This document shows, piece after piece, positions 25,401 through 34,027 of a stretch of 64,000 nt of DNA (its first letter is position 1; each line of letters begins with the position of its first letter). The DNA lies in NCBI GenBank assembly GCA_964573995.1, contig CAZNLH010000009.1, positions 17,730 to 81,729 of the forward strand, written 5' to 3'. The DNA comes from CAZNLH01 sp964573995 (GTDB lineage Bacteria > Gemmatimonadota > CAZMKB01 > CAZNLH01). The notes below the pieces were generated by a model. That model did not search any database. It saw only the letters and a program-made list of their open reading frames with translations, and was not told where the DNA came from. Position numbers and translations under genes: made by a program.

Positions 25401-26914
25401 CTTCTAAACCGAAACCACAGCGAGAACAAACGACCGATGAAGGGGCTCATCCTCGACCGGTAATAGTCGTCACCCACCTTCTTTATCGCTTCGGCCTGCG
25501 TTGGATATGGGTGAATGGTCCCGGATATCGCCTTCAGCCCGAGCCCTCCGGTCATTGCAAGGGTTATCTCCGATATCATGTCGCCGGCGTGCGATGCCAC
25601 GATGGTGGCGCCAAGTATTTGGTCGGTACCCTTCTTGGCGTATATCCTGACGTATCCACCCTCACCATCAAGAACCGCCCGGTCGACATCTTCCAGGTCC
25701 TGGACGTAGGTATCGACCTGCACCTTTCCCCTCTCGATATCTCCCTCGGTAACACCCACGTGCGCCACCTCGGGATCGGTATAGGTACACCACGGTATCG
25801 TCAATGCGCTTGCCCGGCTTCTCCCCCCGAAGAGGGCGTTTCTGATTACTATCCTCGCCATCGCGTCCGCCGAGTGCGTGAACTTGAACCTGCTGCATAT
25901 ATCGCCGGCGGCGTAGATCCTGTGATTGGTTGTCCTCAGGCGATCATCGACTTCGACCCCCCTCCGGAAATCGTAAGCGACACCCACCTCCTCGAGGCCC
26001 ATCCCATCAACGTTCGGCGCCCTGCCTATCCCCACCAGCACCACATCCACCACCGTCTCCACCCTCTTTCCCCCCTCCGTAAACCTCACCACTCTCCGCC
26101 CACCCCCTAACTCTACCTCCTCGACATCCACGCCGAGACGAACATCAATTCCATCCTTGCGGAAGGCATCCAGGACGCGCTCGCCGGCCTCTTTTTCCTC
26201 CCTGGGGAGCACCCGTCCCGACCTCTCAAGGATGATGACCTCGGAACCGAACCTCCTGAACGCCTGCGACATCTCGCAACCTATCGGTCCCGCACCTATT
26301 ACCGCCATGCGCCTTGGGAGTTCGGTCAGGGAGAATATCGTCTCGTTTGTCAGGTAGCCCGACTCCTCGAGGCCCTTGATGACCGGCGCCTTTGCCCTTG
26401 CGCCGGTCGCGATGACCGCCCGGTGGAACCTTAGCCGTTTTCCCCCGATCTCCACAGAATCCCCGCCCGTAAAGGTAGCCTCCCCAAGGTAGACATCCAC
26501 ACCACGTCCCTTGAGCCGTTCAACCGAGTCGTTCGCGCTGATCTGCGCACGGAGGCGTCGCATCCGCTCCATTACACCATCGAAGTTCACGTTCACCCCT
26601 TCCGGCACCTCAACACCGTACCCCACGGCGTCCCGAACGCTTGCAATGGCCCTGGAGGCCCGGATCAAGGCCTTCGAAGGGACACAGCCGTAATTCAGGC
26701 AGTCTCCCCCAAGGAGGTGTCGTTCCCCTATGGCGACCCGGGCCCCCAAGCCCGCCGCTCCAAGCGCGGTAACGAGCCCCGCGGTGCCGGCTCCCAGCAC
26801 AACGAGGTTATATCTGCCGGAAGGATCAGGGTTGACCCAATCACCCGGATGTACATTGGCCACGAGGGCCTCGTTGAAACGATCGTTCGGACGCACCTCC
26901 ATCGGCTCAGGCAT
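25397..26914 (-). CDS. FAD-dependent pyridine-nucleotide disulfide oxidoreductase (mercuric-reductase-like)
   Basis: A class I flavoprotein disulfide reductase of 505 residues. The FAD-binding motif VVLGAGTAGLVTALG is at about 38-53 and the redox-active pair C72/C77 is in GGDCLNYGCVPSK. A second nucleotide-binding motif (AVIGAGPIGCEMSQAF) binds NAD(P)H, ARAKAPVI and YAAGDI are the usual second FAD elements, and HPYPTQAEAIKKV carries the C-terminal His-Glu active-site pair. It lacks the N-terminal metal-binding domain and the C-terminal Cys pair of true MerA, so mercury reduction is unlikely. Within this operon it may keep arsenic or thiol intermediates reduced. It overlaps neighbours at both ends. 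Confidence 0.85.
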   Translation of the reverse strand: MPEPMEVRPNDRFNEALVANVHPGDWVNPDPSGRYNLVVLGAGTAGLVTALGAAGLGARVAIGERHLLGGDCLNYGCVPSKALIRASRAIASVRDAVGYGVEVPEGVNVNFDGVMERMRRLRAQISANDSVERLKGRGVDVYLGEATFTGGDSVEIGGKRLRFHRAVIATGARAKAPVIKGLEESGYLTNETIFSLTELPRRMAVIGAGPIGCEMSQAFRRFGSEVIILERSGRVLPREEKEAGERVLDAFRKDGIDVRLGVDVEEVELGGGRRVVRFTEGGKRVETVVDVVLVGIGRAPNVDGMGLEEVGVAYDFRRGVEVDDRLRTTNHRIYAAGDICSRFKFTHSADAMARIVIRNALFGGRSRASALTIPWCTYTDPEVAHVGVTEGDIERGKVQVDTYVQDLEDVDRAVLDGEGGYVRIYAKKGTDQILGATIVASHAGDMISEITLAMTGGLGLKAISGTIHPYPTQAEAIKKVGDDYYRSRMSPFIGRLFSLWFRFRR

Positions 26915-27641
26915 GTGATCTCTCCTCCATCGGCACCCCCACCGGCCCGTCCGCGATCTCCTCGTTCAGTGCCTGCCTGGCGATGCGGGTCACGATGACC
27001 GCCACCGCCACGGTGGCGACCAGCCCCAGCCAGAAGAATATATTGGAGCCATGCCCTTCGGTTGCGCCTCCGGCGGCCAGTTCGGTAAGGTTCTTGACAA
27101 GAGACCCGAGATAGACATACATGAGAGTCCCCGGAATCATCCCGATCCACGATGCAATAACATAGTCACGCAACGAGACCGAGGTGACCCCGTAGAAATA
27201 GTTGAGGAGCGTGAAGGGAAAGACGGGTGAGAGACGGGAGAGGAAGACGATATAAAACCCCCTCTCACCCACCGCCCTGTCGACCGCCCTGAATTTCGCG
27301 TTTTTCATGACCTTCTTCTCGATCCAGTCACGGGCCAGGGTCCTCCCCAGTATGAAGGCCACAGAGGAGCCTACCACGCTGCCGGCAGCCACAACCAGGT
27401 AGCCTTCACCAAGCCCGAAGAGGAATCCCGCACCCAGCGTTATCAGTGAGCCTGGGATCAGGAGTACGCAGGCTATGACGTAAATCAGGATCAGCAGAAA
27501 CGGGGCCATCGGCCCGAGGGTCTGCATCCAGCCCAGGAGCCCCGTGGTCCAGTCACGGACCGGGAGTCGCTGGATCCCGACAAACAGGAGGGCCGCCGCG
27601 GCCGCAACGATCAATATCCGCATCCACATCGAAGACTTCAC
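26907..27641 (-). CDS. TVP38/TMEM64 (VTT/DedA-like) membrane protein
   Basis: About 244 residues with five or six hydrophobic helices and the VTT core: ITLGAGFLFGLGEGYLVVAAGS, followed by LSRLSPVFPFTLLNYFYGVT and SWIGMIPGTLMYVYLGS. These proteins are inner-membrane transporters or scramblases, and they recur in arsenosugar clusters. I choose the GTG start (VKSSMW), which overlaps the upstream stop as GTGA and has GGGGGTGGA before it; the longer form would overlap the previous gene by about 60 bases. It probably exports or flips a lipid-linked or sugar-bearing product, by inference. Confidence 0.82.
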   Translation of the reverse strand: MKSSMWMRILIVAAAAALLFVGIQRLPVRDWTTGLLGWMQTLGPMAPFLLILIYVIACVLLIPGSLITLGAGFLFGLGEGYLVVAAGSVVGSSVAFILGRTLARDWIEKKVMKNAKFRAVDRAVGERGFYIVFLSRLSPVFPFTLLNYFYGVTSVSLRDYVIASWIGMIPGTLMYVYLGSLVKNLTELAAGGATEGHGSNIFFWLGLVATVAVAVIVTRIARQALNEEIADGPVGVPMEERSHA

Positions 27642-28417
27642 TCTCCACCCCCGTTTCGTTCCAAAGGTCTCGTCCCGATATCGGAAAGGTATGTCCATCC
27701 ATCCCGCTCGTCATCCTCATTGCCCTTGGTAGACCTGAGGATCACGCCGACGAGCGCACCCAGCCTCCTTCTGTGCGCCAGCGGAGACCGGACAAGGTCG
27801 CCGTATACCTTTTCCAGGTCACAGGGCCTGTCCACATCGTACCATGTGGATAGAGTGGCCACCCGCATGCCCCGGCTCCTGAATTTCTCGATCAGTTGAG
27901 TATAAACCGCCCCGGTTCCCCACAGCACATCCCCCAAGGGAAGAAGCGGGACGCGCGAGGCTATAGCGTAAACCCCTCCATCGATACATGGCCCCAGGAC
28001 CACCTCGGCACGGGAGAAGTCGCGATCGATGTCCAGGATGTACTGAAGGGGTAGCGACGGGGCGTCTGAACCGATGAATATCACCCGGTCATAGCCCTGA
28101 TCCCTCAGCATCATATCGGTATGCTCGAGGCGCGGCCCCAACCCTCCAAGGACCTGCGAGATGACGTGGTCCCGCATGTAGAAGAAGTCCCTCGCCCAAT
28201 CGGCATCCCTGCCGTCGGAGGGACATATCGTGATGTCATAGGTCTGCCGGAGGTGCCTGAGATCCTGCCTGAGGCTCTCCAGGCAGCCCGAATAGAAACG
28301 CCGAGCCGCCAGGTGGCCCACCCCCGCAGCCAGCCGTGTCTTGACCCTCTCCAGCACCGGACGCCTGCAGTAGACCGCCAGTACCGCCCTTCTCTCATCA
28401 TCCTTCTCAGTCATCAT
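27638..28417 (-). CDS. TIGR04282-type glycosyltransferase (arsenosugar cluster)
   Basis: A GT-A-like nucleotide-sugar enzyme with the family hallmarks: RPVLERVKTRLA near the start, VIFIGSDAPSLPLQYI, GPCIDGGVYAIA, and WYDVDRPCDLEKV near the end. The family (DUF2064) occurs with TIGR04283 partners in arsenosugar-type clusters and resembles molybdenum-cofactor nucleotidyltransferases in fold. I start at MMTEKDDE because GGGGTAG precedes it; an ATG ten codons upstream (28447) is the alternative. It is the first structural gene of the operon, about 240 bases after the anti-sigma gene; nothing coding is visible in that gap. Confidence 0.83.
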   Translation of the reverse strand: MMTEKDDERRAVLAVYCRRPVLERVKTRLAAGVGHLAARRFYSGCLESLRQDLRHLRQTYDITICPSDGRDADWARDFFYMRDHVISQVLGGLGPRLEHTDMMLRDQGYDRVIFIGSDAPSLPLQYILDIDRDFSRAEVVLGPCIDGGVYAIASRVPLLPLGDVLWGTGAVYTQLIEKFRSRGMRVATLSTWYDVDRPCDLEKVYGDLVRSPLAHRRRLGALVGVILRSTKGNEDDERDGWTYLSDIGTRPLERNGGGE

Positions 28418-28661
28418 CTCTACCCCTGCCGTCCACGACTTTACCATTTTACCATTACCGTGAATCCCCTCGTATTGATCGGAGGCCGTCTGTCAACGTC
28501 CTCACCGCTTTCCTCCAGTTAGTCGAGGGCCGGCGGAAAACCTTACAAATCCCATCACCGAGGGCCTTCTTACAGTGGCGGGCCCCGATCGCCCTGAAGG
28601 AACGCCCACGTAAAGAAAGGGGGGTCGACCTTGTGGCAAGCCGCTCGAGCACGATAGCGAC

Positions 28662-28922
28662 CTAATCCCTGCCCCCGATCCTTTCCCTGATTCGTTCTTT
28701 TGCTTCCCTGGAGAGGGTGAGAGTGGAGCCCTCGGACGTTCCCTTGAGTTCTTCATCCGACAGGTGGAGCATCTCCCGTATCAGGCGTATCTGGCGGAGG
28801 TACCGCCGGCAGAACCGGCATATAAGGAGGTGTATTCTCATCGCCAGCAGGCTGCGCATCGGCAGGCGATGATCCAGAGACTCGGAGGCCAGCCTCGATG
28901 CCTCACGGCAGTTCAACATCAT
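28662..28922 (-). CDS. Zinc-finger anti-sigma factor (zf-HC2 type), 86 aa
   Basis: A short cytoplasmic protein with the HC2 zinc-finger pattern: Cys5 in LNCREAS, then MRIHLLICRFCRR providing HxxxCxxC. Anti-sigma factors of this type hold ECF sigma factors through the zinc domain. It has no transmembrane helix, so it is a soluble sensor. The start is one base after the sigma-factor stop, so the two are coupled. A thiol-based zinc release by arsenite or oxidants would be a reasonable induction signal for this operon, but that is inference. Confidence 0.75.
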   Translation of the reverse strand: MMLNCREASRLASESLDHRLPMRSLLAMRIHLLICRFCRRYLRQIRLIREMLHLSDEELKGTSEGSTLTLSREAKERIRERIGGRD

Positions 28923-28923
28923 G

Positions 28924-29502
28924 TCATCTCGTCCCCTGAAACCAGTTAAACTCCAGGCATCTCCTCAGGCCGGCGCGGGCACGATGGAGGATTACCCAGA
29001 GATTAGTCGCCGAAATATTGAGAACCTTACAGATCTCACCGCTTTCCATTTCGTCTATTTCCCTCAACGTGAAGGCCTGCCTTAGGTTGGGGCTCAACCC
29101 GTCCAGGCATCTGTGGAAGACCTCCCAGAACTCCTTCTTCTCGAGGACATCCTCCGGCGAGCCCTTCCAGTCGCCCGGATTGTTCTTCCATCGGCCCCGC
29201 TCGTCGAAGAAATCCCCATCCTCCACCTCAGGGAGTCCGCCGGAATCCGCTTGAACGGCTTCTCGGCCCGACCGGCGGAAGTAATCGGCGATCTTGTGCT
29301 TCAGGATGCCAACCAGCCACGTCTTCTCGGTGGACCTCCCGGAGAACCACTTCTGTGACTCGAACGCCGAACACAGGGTCTCCTGGACCAGGTCCTCCGC
29401 AAGACCGGGATTCCCGACCCTCAGCAGGGCGAACCGGAACAGAATATCACCGAACCGGTCCACCCATTTTTCAGGATCCATCTCCTGCTGGATACTCTCC
29501 AT
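28924..29502 (-). CDS. ECF-family RNA polymerase sigma factor
   Basis: About 192 residues with sigma region 2 (FRFALLRVGNPGLAEDLVQETLCSAFES, KTWLVGILKHKIADYFRR) and region 4 (LSPNLRQAFTLREIDEMESGEICKVLNIS, LWVILHRARAGLRRCLE). A linker of about 40 acidic residues separates them. I start at MESIQQEM, which has GTGAGG upstream and gives a 60-base leader from the promoter at 29571-29599; an upstream GTG (29562) would leave almost no leader. It heads the minus-strand arsenosugar-like operon and is divergent from a transglutaminase-like gene. It probably recognises its own operon promoter or a target not visible here. Confidence 0.85.
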   Translation of the reverse strand: MESIQQEMDPEKWVDRFGDILFRFALLRVGNPGLAEDLVQETLCSAFESQKWFSGRSTEKTWLVGILKHKIADYFRRSGREAVQADSGGLPEVEDGDFFDERGRWKNNPGDWKGSPEDVLEKKEFWEVFHRCLDGLSPNLRQAFTLREIDEMESGEICKVLNISATNLWVILHRARAGLRRCLEFNWFQGTR

Positions 29503-29570
29503 TGAAGGCGCCTCACTCCGAGCGGATGTATGATTGCCCAAACACTTGACCTCGACCCCCACCGGTTCTA

Positions 29571-29599
29571 ATTATAAGGGAGTCGTCCGTTTTTCACAA
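29571..29599 (-). promoter_or_regulatory. Sigma-70-like promoter of the ECF sigma/anti-sigma operon
   Basis: On the minus strand TTGTGA (29599-29594), a 17-base spacer, and a perfect TATAAT (29576-29571). The consensus housekeeping boxes suggest that the sigma gene itself is transcribed by the main sigma factor. Confidence 0.55.
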
Positions 29600-29629
29600 A
29601 ACAAAAAAACATGAGGGGTCAATTCAGCC

Positions 29630-30604
29630 ATGTGCCTTCTTATCCTGATATCCATGATACTCTCACCCGGTGCCCTGCTCGCAGGCCACGCTCATGGGGC
29701 GAACCACGGCCCGGCGGCCTCGAGGACGTTCGAGATCACCTACGCCGTCGAGGTGACCGATATACCACCTACCTCCAAGCGATTGGACCTGTGGATCCCT
29801 TACCCCATCGAGGGCCCATGCCAGGAGGTCTCCCGTTTCCATATCGACTCACCTTACACGTCAAGCATCAACATGGAGCCCAAATACGGCAACCGCATGG
29901 TATACTTCTCGATCCGGGACCCAAGTGACCCGTTCAAGGCGAGCATGAGTTATCTCGTCAGGAGGATCGAGGACGACCGGGGTAGCCTTGGGCGGAAATC
30001 CAGGGATAACATGGGGTGGACCCTCGAGCCAGCACGCCTGATCCCCCTCACCCCAACCGCCAGGCAGATCGCGCTCTCACATACAGACCCCAATGCCGAT
30101 CCCTCCGTACAGGCCCGGGACCTCTACGAGCACACGATATCGTACATGACCTACGACAAGAGCGGCACGGGCTGGGGCCACGGCGACTTCCAGTATGCAT
30201 GCGACGCCAAGAGGGGAAACTGCACCGATTACCATTCCTACTTCATCGGCCTATGCAGGAACATAGGCATCCCCACTTACTTCGAGATAGGCTACAGCAT
30301 CCCGAGGGAGAAGATGGAGGCAGAGATCACCGGCTACCACTGCTGGGCCTATTTCTGGGATGGAAACGAATGGATGCCGGTCGATATCTCCGAGGCGGAC
30401 AAGCATCCTGATATGAAGGACTACTTCTTCGGCCACCACGACGCGAATCGCGTGGCGATGAGCAGGGGCCGGGACATCACTCTTTCTCCGCCGCAACACG
30501 GGCAGCCACTCAACTACTTCGTATTTCCTTACGCCGAAGTGGACGGCGCAACCTACGACGGGATAACGCTCAAGATCCATTACAAAGAGACCTCCGGCCT
30601 GTAA
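29630..30604 (+). CDS. Exported transglutaminase-like protein
   Basis: The 324-residue product has an N-terminal hydrophobic segment (LLILISMILSPGALLAG) and a beta-rich region (EITYAVEVTDIPPTSKRLDLWIPYP) followed by a transglutaminase/protease core. The catalytic triad is Cys198 in KRGNCTDYHSYF, His237 in GYHCWAYF, and Asp252 in WMPVDISEADK. Bacterial members act as peptidases, amidases or crosslinkers, usually in the periplasm. It diverges from the sigma-factor gene and its stop overlaps the ATG of the radical SAM gene by one base (TAATG), so the two form an operon. A link to the arsenic cluster is only positional. Confidence 0.8.
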   Translation: MCLLILISMILSPGALLAGHAHGANHGPAASRTFEITYAVEVTDIPPTSKRLDLWIPYPIEGPCQEVSRFHIDSPYTSSINMEPKYGNRMVYFSIRDPSDPFKASMSYLVRRIEDDRGSLGRKSRDNMGWTLEPARLIPLTPTARQIALSHTDPNADPSVQARDLYEHTISYMTYDKSGTGWGHGDFQYACDAKRGNCTDYHSYFIGLCRNIGIPTYFEIGYSIPREKMEAEITGYHCWAYFWDGNEWMPVDISEADKHPDMKDYFFGHHDANRVAMSRGRDITLSPPQHGQPLNYFVFPYAEVDGATYDGITLKIHYKETSGL

Positions 30605-31875
30605 TGTCAGAACATGTCGATATCACCATCAGACCAGGCGAGCACCTCCTGTCCGTGGGGATAGGCAGGAAGGACGTCCTGACGTACGATCGCACCGGTC
30701 GGCCAATTACCATCTTCCTCGGGGGAAGGACATACAAGCGGGGCCTCGACAACAACGTCCTCATGATAATGGGAGAACGGTCGGAAGGCGGAAAGGTCCG
30801 GCGGAGGAGGACACTCGGCCCCAATGAGAAGGCAGCCCTGTTCAGGCGGGCCCGTGAGATCATGACGACCGTGAGAGAGCGCCTCGAAACCGGGGATACG
30901 ACCGTCATAGTACCTGGCCTCGAAGAGAGGCAGGCCGTTGAACGGGTAGAACAATGGCTGGCTCTGGTCACCTCCATGGGCCCGGAAGACCTTGCCGGTG
31001 ACCGTGATAGATTCCTCAGCACGTACCGACCCATCGGAATCCTCCCACCGGACCAGTACCTTTCGGTGGTCCTTCAGGGCACCGAGGGGTGTTCCTACAA
31101 TCGGTGTACCTTCTGCAGGTTTTACAGGGGAATCGAATTCCGCATAAAATCACCGGATGAGTTCCGCGACCACATCCGTTCCGTCAAGGACCTTCTCGGC
31201 CCCGCGATTGGACTTCGCAAGACCATATTTCTCGCCGACGCCAACGCAATGGTCATCCCGCGAGACAGGCTCATTCCTATGATGGAGGTGATCAACGAGG
31301 AATTCCAGATCGGCACTGACGCCGGGAGGGAGAGGGGGGGGCCGCCCCGCTCAACCTGCCGCGGCTCGTTTCGCGGTATCTACTCATTCATAGACTCCTT
31401 CAGCGGCCCGATGAAGGAGGCAGGGGAGTTTGCAGAACTGCGGGACCTCTCCATCATGAGGCTCTACCTCGGTTTGGAAAGCGGCCACGATCCCCTCCTC
31501 AGGTTCCTCGACAAACCCGGAATGGCTGCAGACGCGATGAAACTCGTAGGGCGGATCAAGGAGGCCGGGATAGGCGTCGGAGTGATAGTCATGGCCGGTA
31601 TCGGCGGCGACAGGTACGAGCAGGCCCACGTATGGGACACGATCGAACTGGTCTCGAAGATGGACATGGGTCGAGGGGACATCCTCTACGTCTCGGATTT
31701 CGTAGTCCACCCCGAATCGGAGTACCGCAGAAGGGCCGACCTGGAGGGGATCCATCCACTCGGAAGGGGAGAGATCCTGGCCCAGCGCACGGCTATTACA
31801 AGGTCGCTGAAGGACGACGCACGAAGGCGCGGGTACAAGATCGCCCCCTACCAGATCGAGGACTTCATATATTAG
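30604..31875 (+). CDS. Radical SAM protein with CX4CX2C cluster motif
   Basis: This 423-residue enzyme begins with about 150 residues of unassigned sequence. The radical SAM core follows, with Cys163, 168 and 171 in QGTEGCSYNRCTFCRFYRG, a CX4CX2C spacing instead of the usual CX3CX2C. GLESGHDPLLRFLDKPG is the typical Elp3/MiaB-type SAM-contact strand. LADANAMV and GVIVMAGIGG are further barrel elements. The substrate is unknown. The companion transglutaminase-like gene suggests peptide or cell-wall modification, though the neighbouring arsenic cluster could also be served. Next to the core, a short basic insertion, RERGGPPRSTCRG, is unusual. Confidence 0.75.
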   Translation: MSEHVDITIRPGEHLLSVGIGRKDVLTYDRTGRPITIFLGGRTYKRGLDNNVLMIMGERSEGGKVRRRRTLGPNEKAALFRRAREIMTTVRERLETGDTTVIVPGLEERQAVERVEQWLALVTSMGPEDLAGDRDRFLSTYRPIGILPPDQYLSVVLQGTEGCSYNRCTFCRFYRGIEFRIKSPDEFRDHIRSVKDLLGPAIGLRKTIFLADANAMVIPRDRLIPMMEVINEEFQIGTDAGRERGGPPRSTCRGSFRGIYSFIDSFSGPMKEAGEFAELRDLSIMRLYLGLESGHDPLLRFLDKPGMAADAMKLVGRIKEAGIGVGVIVMAGIGGDRYEQAHVWDTIELVSKMDMGRGDILYVSDFVVHPESEYRRRADLEGIHPLGRGEILAQRTAITRSLKDDARRRGYKIAPYQIEDFIY

Positions 31876-31906
31876 GCCCTGACCCCTCGCCATCCCATCG
31901 AAGGCC

Positions 31907-31946
31907 TGGAATCCATGGGGCCGTTTGTAGCCCCGTGCATGTTCCA
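31907..31946. terminator. Hairpin between convergent genes
   Basis: GGGGC (31917-31921) pairs with GCCCC (31930-31934), and outer TGGAA/TTCCA and CAT/ATG segments extend the stem. It lies between the radical SAM gene (+) and the purine permease (-). Confidence 0.45.
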
Positions 31947-32035
31947 GCCGATTCCAGGCACGCCGCGCTCGAGCAAAGGAGAGGGAGACGGACTTCATTG
32001 CGGCTCACCCGGAACCGTGGATAGTCCGTTTCCCG

Positions 32036-33394
32036 TCATCCCAGGAAGATGTACCTGACGAGAAAGAGGACCGCGATCACGTGGACGAGCCAGTGCGCCC
32101 TCTTCCACTCTCCGCGGACCGCGCAGAGCGCCGAGTAGGCGATAAACCCGAACGCGATCCCCTCCGTGATGCTGAAGGTCATGGGCATTATGATGATGGT
32201 GATGAAGGCGGGAATGGCCTCTGTGACGTCATCCCAATCGATGCGGGCTATCCCCTTGAACATGAAGCTCCCCACCACTATGAGGGCCGGGGCGATGACG
32301 GGATAGAGGCGGCTGCCACCGGCCGCCTCGAATCCACCTCCTATCATCCTCGCCGTTGGATACACGAAGAGCGCCAAGAGGAACATGAGGCCCGTAACCA
32401 CGTTTGCAAGCCCCGTCCTTCCCCCCTCGGCTACCCCACTCGCGCTCTCGATGTAACTCGTAACGGTAGACGTCCCGAGCAGTGCTCCGACCACCGTGCC
32501 GATCGCGTCCGACAGCAACGCCATCCGTGCCCTCGGCAGCCTCCCGTCGACCATGAAGCCCGCCTGCTCGGAGACGCCGATCAGGGTCCCGACCGTGTCG
32601 AATAGGTCGAGAAAGAAGAAGACGAAGATGACCGTGAGTACGCCGTGACTGCCCAAGAGGGAACTGAAATCGAGGCGTAAGAGCGTTGGGGATATCGATG
32701 GTGGAGGGCCGACCAGGCCGTGGTACCTGACGGCACCTGTGAGAAGGCCCGCTGATAACGAGACCCCGATACCGATGATGATCGCCCCCCTTACGCGGGC
32801 GGATAGCAGGGTGGCCATAACGGCCAGGCCCGCGAGCGATATCAACACGGGACGGCTGCCGAGATCCCCCAAACCTATCAGGGTCCCGGGCCTTGCGACG
32901 ACTATCCCGGACCACTCGAGCCCAACCACCGCTATTAAAAGGCCGATCCCCACAGCGATGGCGCTCTTGAGGGATTGAGGCACGACCGTCATGATCAACT
33001 CCCTCATTCCCCAGAACGACAATATCACGAAGAGCGTGCCCGAGACGAAGACAGCGGCCAGGGCGGTCTCCCAGGAGTAACCGAGCCCCCCCATGGCAGC
33101 CGTGCCGCAGACAGTGACGGCGAAGTAGAAGTTGTGGCCCATGGCCGGGGCAAGTGCGATCGGGTAGTTGGCGAGAAAGGCCATGATGAAGGTCGCGGCC
33201 GCGCTCGAGATACAGGTCGCTACCATGACGGCCCCGAAGTCCATCCCGCAGGAGGAGAGGACCGCCGGCTGCACGAATATGATGTACGACATGGTCAGGA
33301 AGGTCGTCGCACCGGCAACGGCCTCGCGGGCCGGTGTCGTACCTGCCCTCTCCAGTCCGAAGCGGCGTTCAAGCGATCGGGATATACTCTTCAT
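32036..33394 (-). CDS. NCS2-family purine (adenine/guanine/hypoxanthine) permease
   Basis: A 452-residue secondary transporter of about 12-14 helices. It matches the AzgA-like branch of NCS2: REAVAGATTFLTMSYIIFVQPAVL at the N-terminus, ANYPIALAPAMGHNFYFA (the usual family motif has APGMGLNAYF), and FLFVFFFLDLFDTVGTLIGV-type sequence in the middle. It probably imports a nucleobase with protons. The MGHNFYFA variant, with His in place of the usual Leu, could alter specificity. The gene stands alone with its own promoter at 33438-33467. Confidence 0.85.
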   Translation of the reverse strand: MKSISRSLERRFGLERAGTTPAREAVAGATTFLTMSYIIFVQPAVLSSCGMDFGAVMVATCISSAAATFIMAFLANYPIALAPAMGHNFYFAVTVCGTAAMGGLGYSWETALAAVFVSGTLFVILSFWGMRELIMTVVPQSLKSAIAVGIGLLIAVVGLEWSGIVVARPGTLIGLGDLGSRPVLISLAGLAVMATLLSARVRGAIIIGIGVSLSAGLLTGAVRYHGLVGPPPSISPTLLRLDFSSLLGSHGVLTVIFVFFFLDLFDTVGTLIGVSEQAGFMVDGRLPRARMALLSDAIGTVVGALLGTSTVTSYIESASGVAEGGRTGLANVVTGLMFLLALFVYPTARMIGGGFEAAGGSRLYPVIAPALIVVGSFMFKGIARIDWDDVTEAIPAFITIIIMPMTFSITEGIAFGFIAYSALCAVRGEWKRAHWLVHVIAVLFLVRYIFLG

Positions 33395-33437
33395 CGGTCA
33401 TCACTGTTTTACGAGGCAGGGCGCCAGGGAACAGAGA

Positions 33438-33467
33438 AATTTACGGGGAGGCAACGGCAGATGTCAA
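33438..33467 (-). promoter_or_regulatory. Promoter of the purine permease gene
   Basis: On the minus strand TTGACA (33467-33462), an 18-base spacer, and TAAATT (33443-33438). The leader of about 40 bases is too short for a purine riboswitch. Confidence 0.55.
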
Positions 33468-33598
33468 GCAACCGCACGCCGCGGTTTCCCTGGTTATTTC
33501 CGTGTGGACATTCCAAGGGGCGACGGTTAGATTTCAAGAGGTTTCGCACGGGATCGTTCATATAGAATCCTTCTCAACCACGCCACGATAAGCCCGAT

Positions 33599-33988
33599 TT
33601 GAAGCAAGAGCGACAGCAACCGGAGGCCGTAAGGATCGATCGATGGCTCTGGGCGGCCAGGTTCTATAAATCGAGGACCCTGGCGGCCAGGGCGTGCGAG
33701 GGGGGTAAGGTGGATGTCAACGGCCGGAGGGCAAGGGCCCACAAGACGGTCGTCCCCGGCGACATCGTATCCTTCCGTGCCGGCGACTGGAGGCGAAAGG
33801 TCAAGGTCCTCAGGATCTCCGAGAGGAGGGGCCCGTCATCGGCGGCACGTCTCCTTTACGAAGACATGAGCCCGCCTCCACCAAGGAAAAACGGCTGGCT
33901 CATCGCTCCGCCTCCATCCCGCCCCAAGGGCTCCGGCCGACCCACAAAACAGGAACGCCGGCGACTAAGGAGGCTCAGGGGGTATTGA
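33599..33988 (+). CDS. hslR: S4-domain RNA-binding protein, Hsp15-like
   Basis: The 129-residue basic protein opens with the S4 domain (RIDRWLWAARFYKSRTLAARACEGGKVDVNGRRA), which is typical of Hsp15/YlmH-type proteins, and has an Arg/Lys-rich tail (PTKQERRRLRRLRGY). Hsp15 binds stalled 50S subunits carrying nascent peptide and helps recycle them. The start is a TTG, because no ATG lies upstream of the S4 core, so translation may be weak. Close relatives include the ribosome-associated S4 proteins. The gene stands alone. Confidence 0.8.
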   Translation: MKQERQQPEAVRIDRWLWAARFYKSRTLAARACEGGKVDVNGRRARAHKTVVPGDIVSFRAGDWRRKVKVLRISERRGPSSAARLLYEDMSPPPPRKNGWLIAPPPSRPKGSGRPTKQERRRLRRLRGY

Positions 33989-34027
33989 ATATCGAAGAAA
34001 CGCAAAGAGAGGACCGCCAGACACGTC

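Noticed and set aside
25397..26914. Mercury-resistance gene merA
   Set aside because: The CxxxxC flavoprotein lacks the N-terminal heavy-metal domain and C-terminal Cys pair of MerA, and no other mer gene is present; it belongs to the arsenosugar-like operon.
33395..33470. Purine riboswitch upstream of the NCS2 permease
   Set aside because: The leader from the -10 box to the ATG is only about 40 bases, too short for the aptamer.
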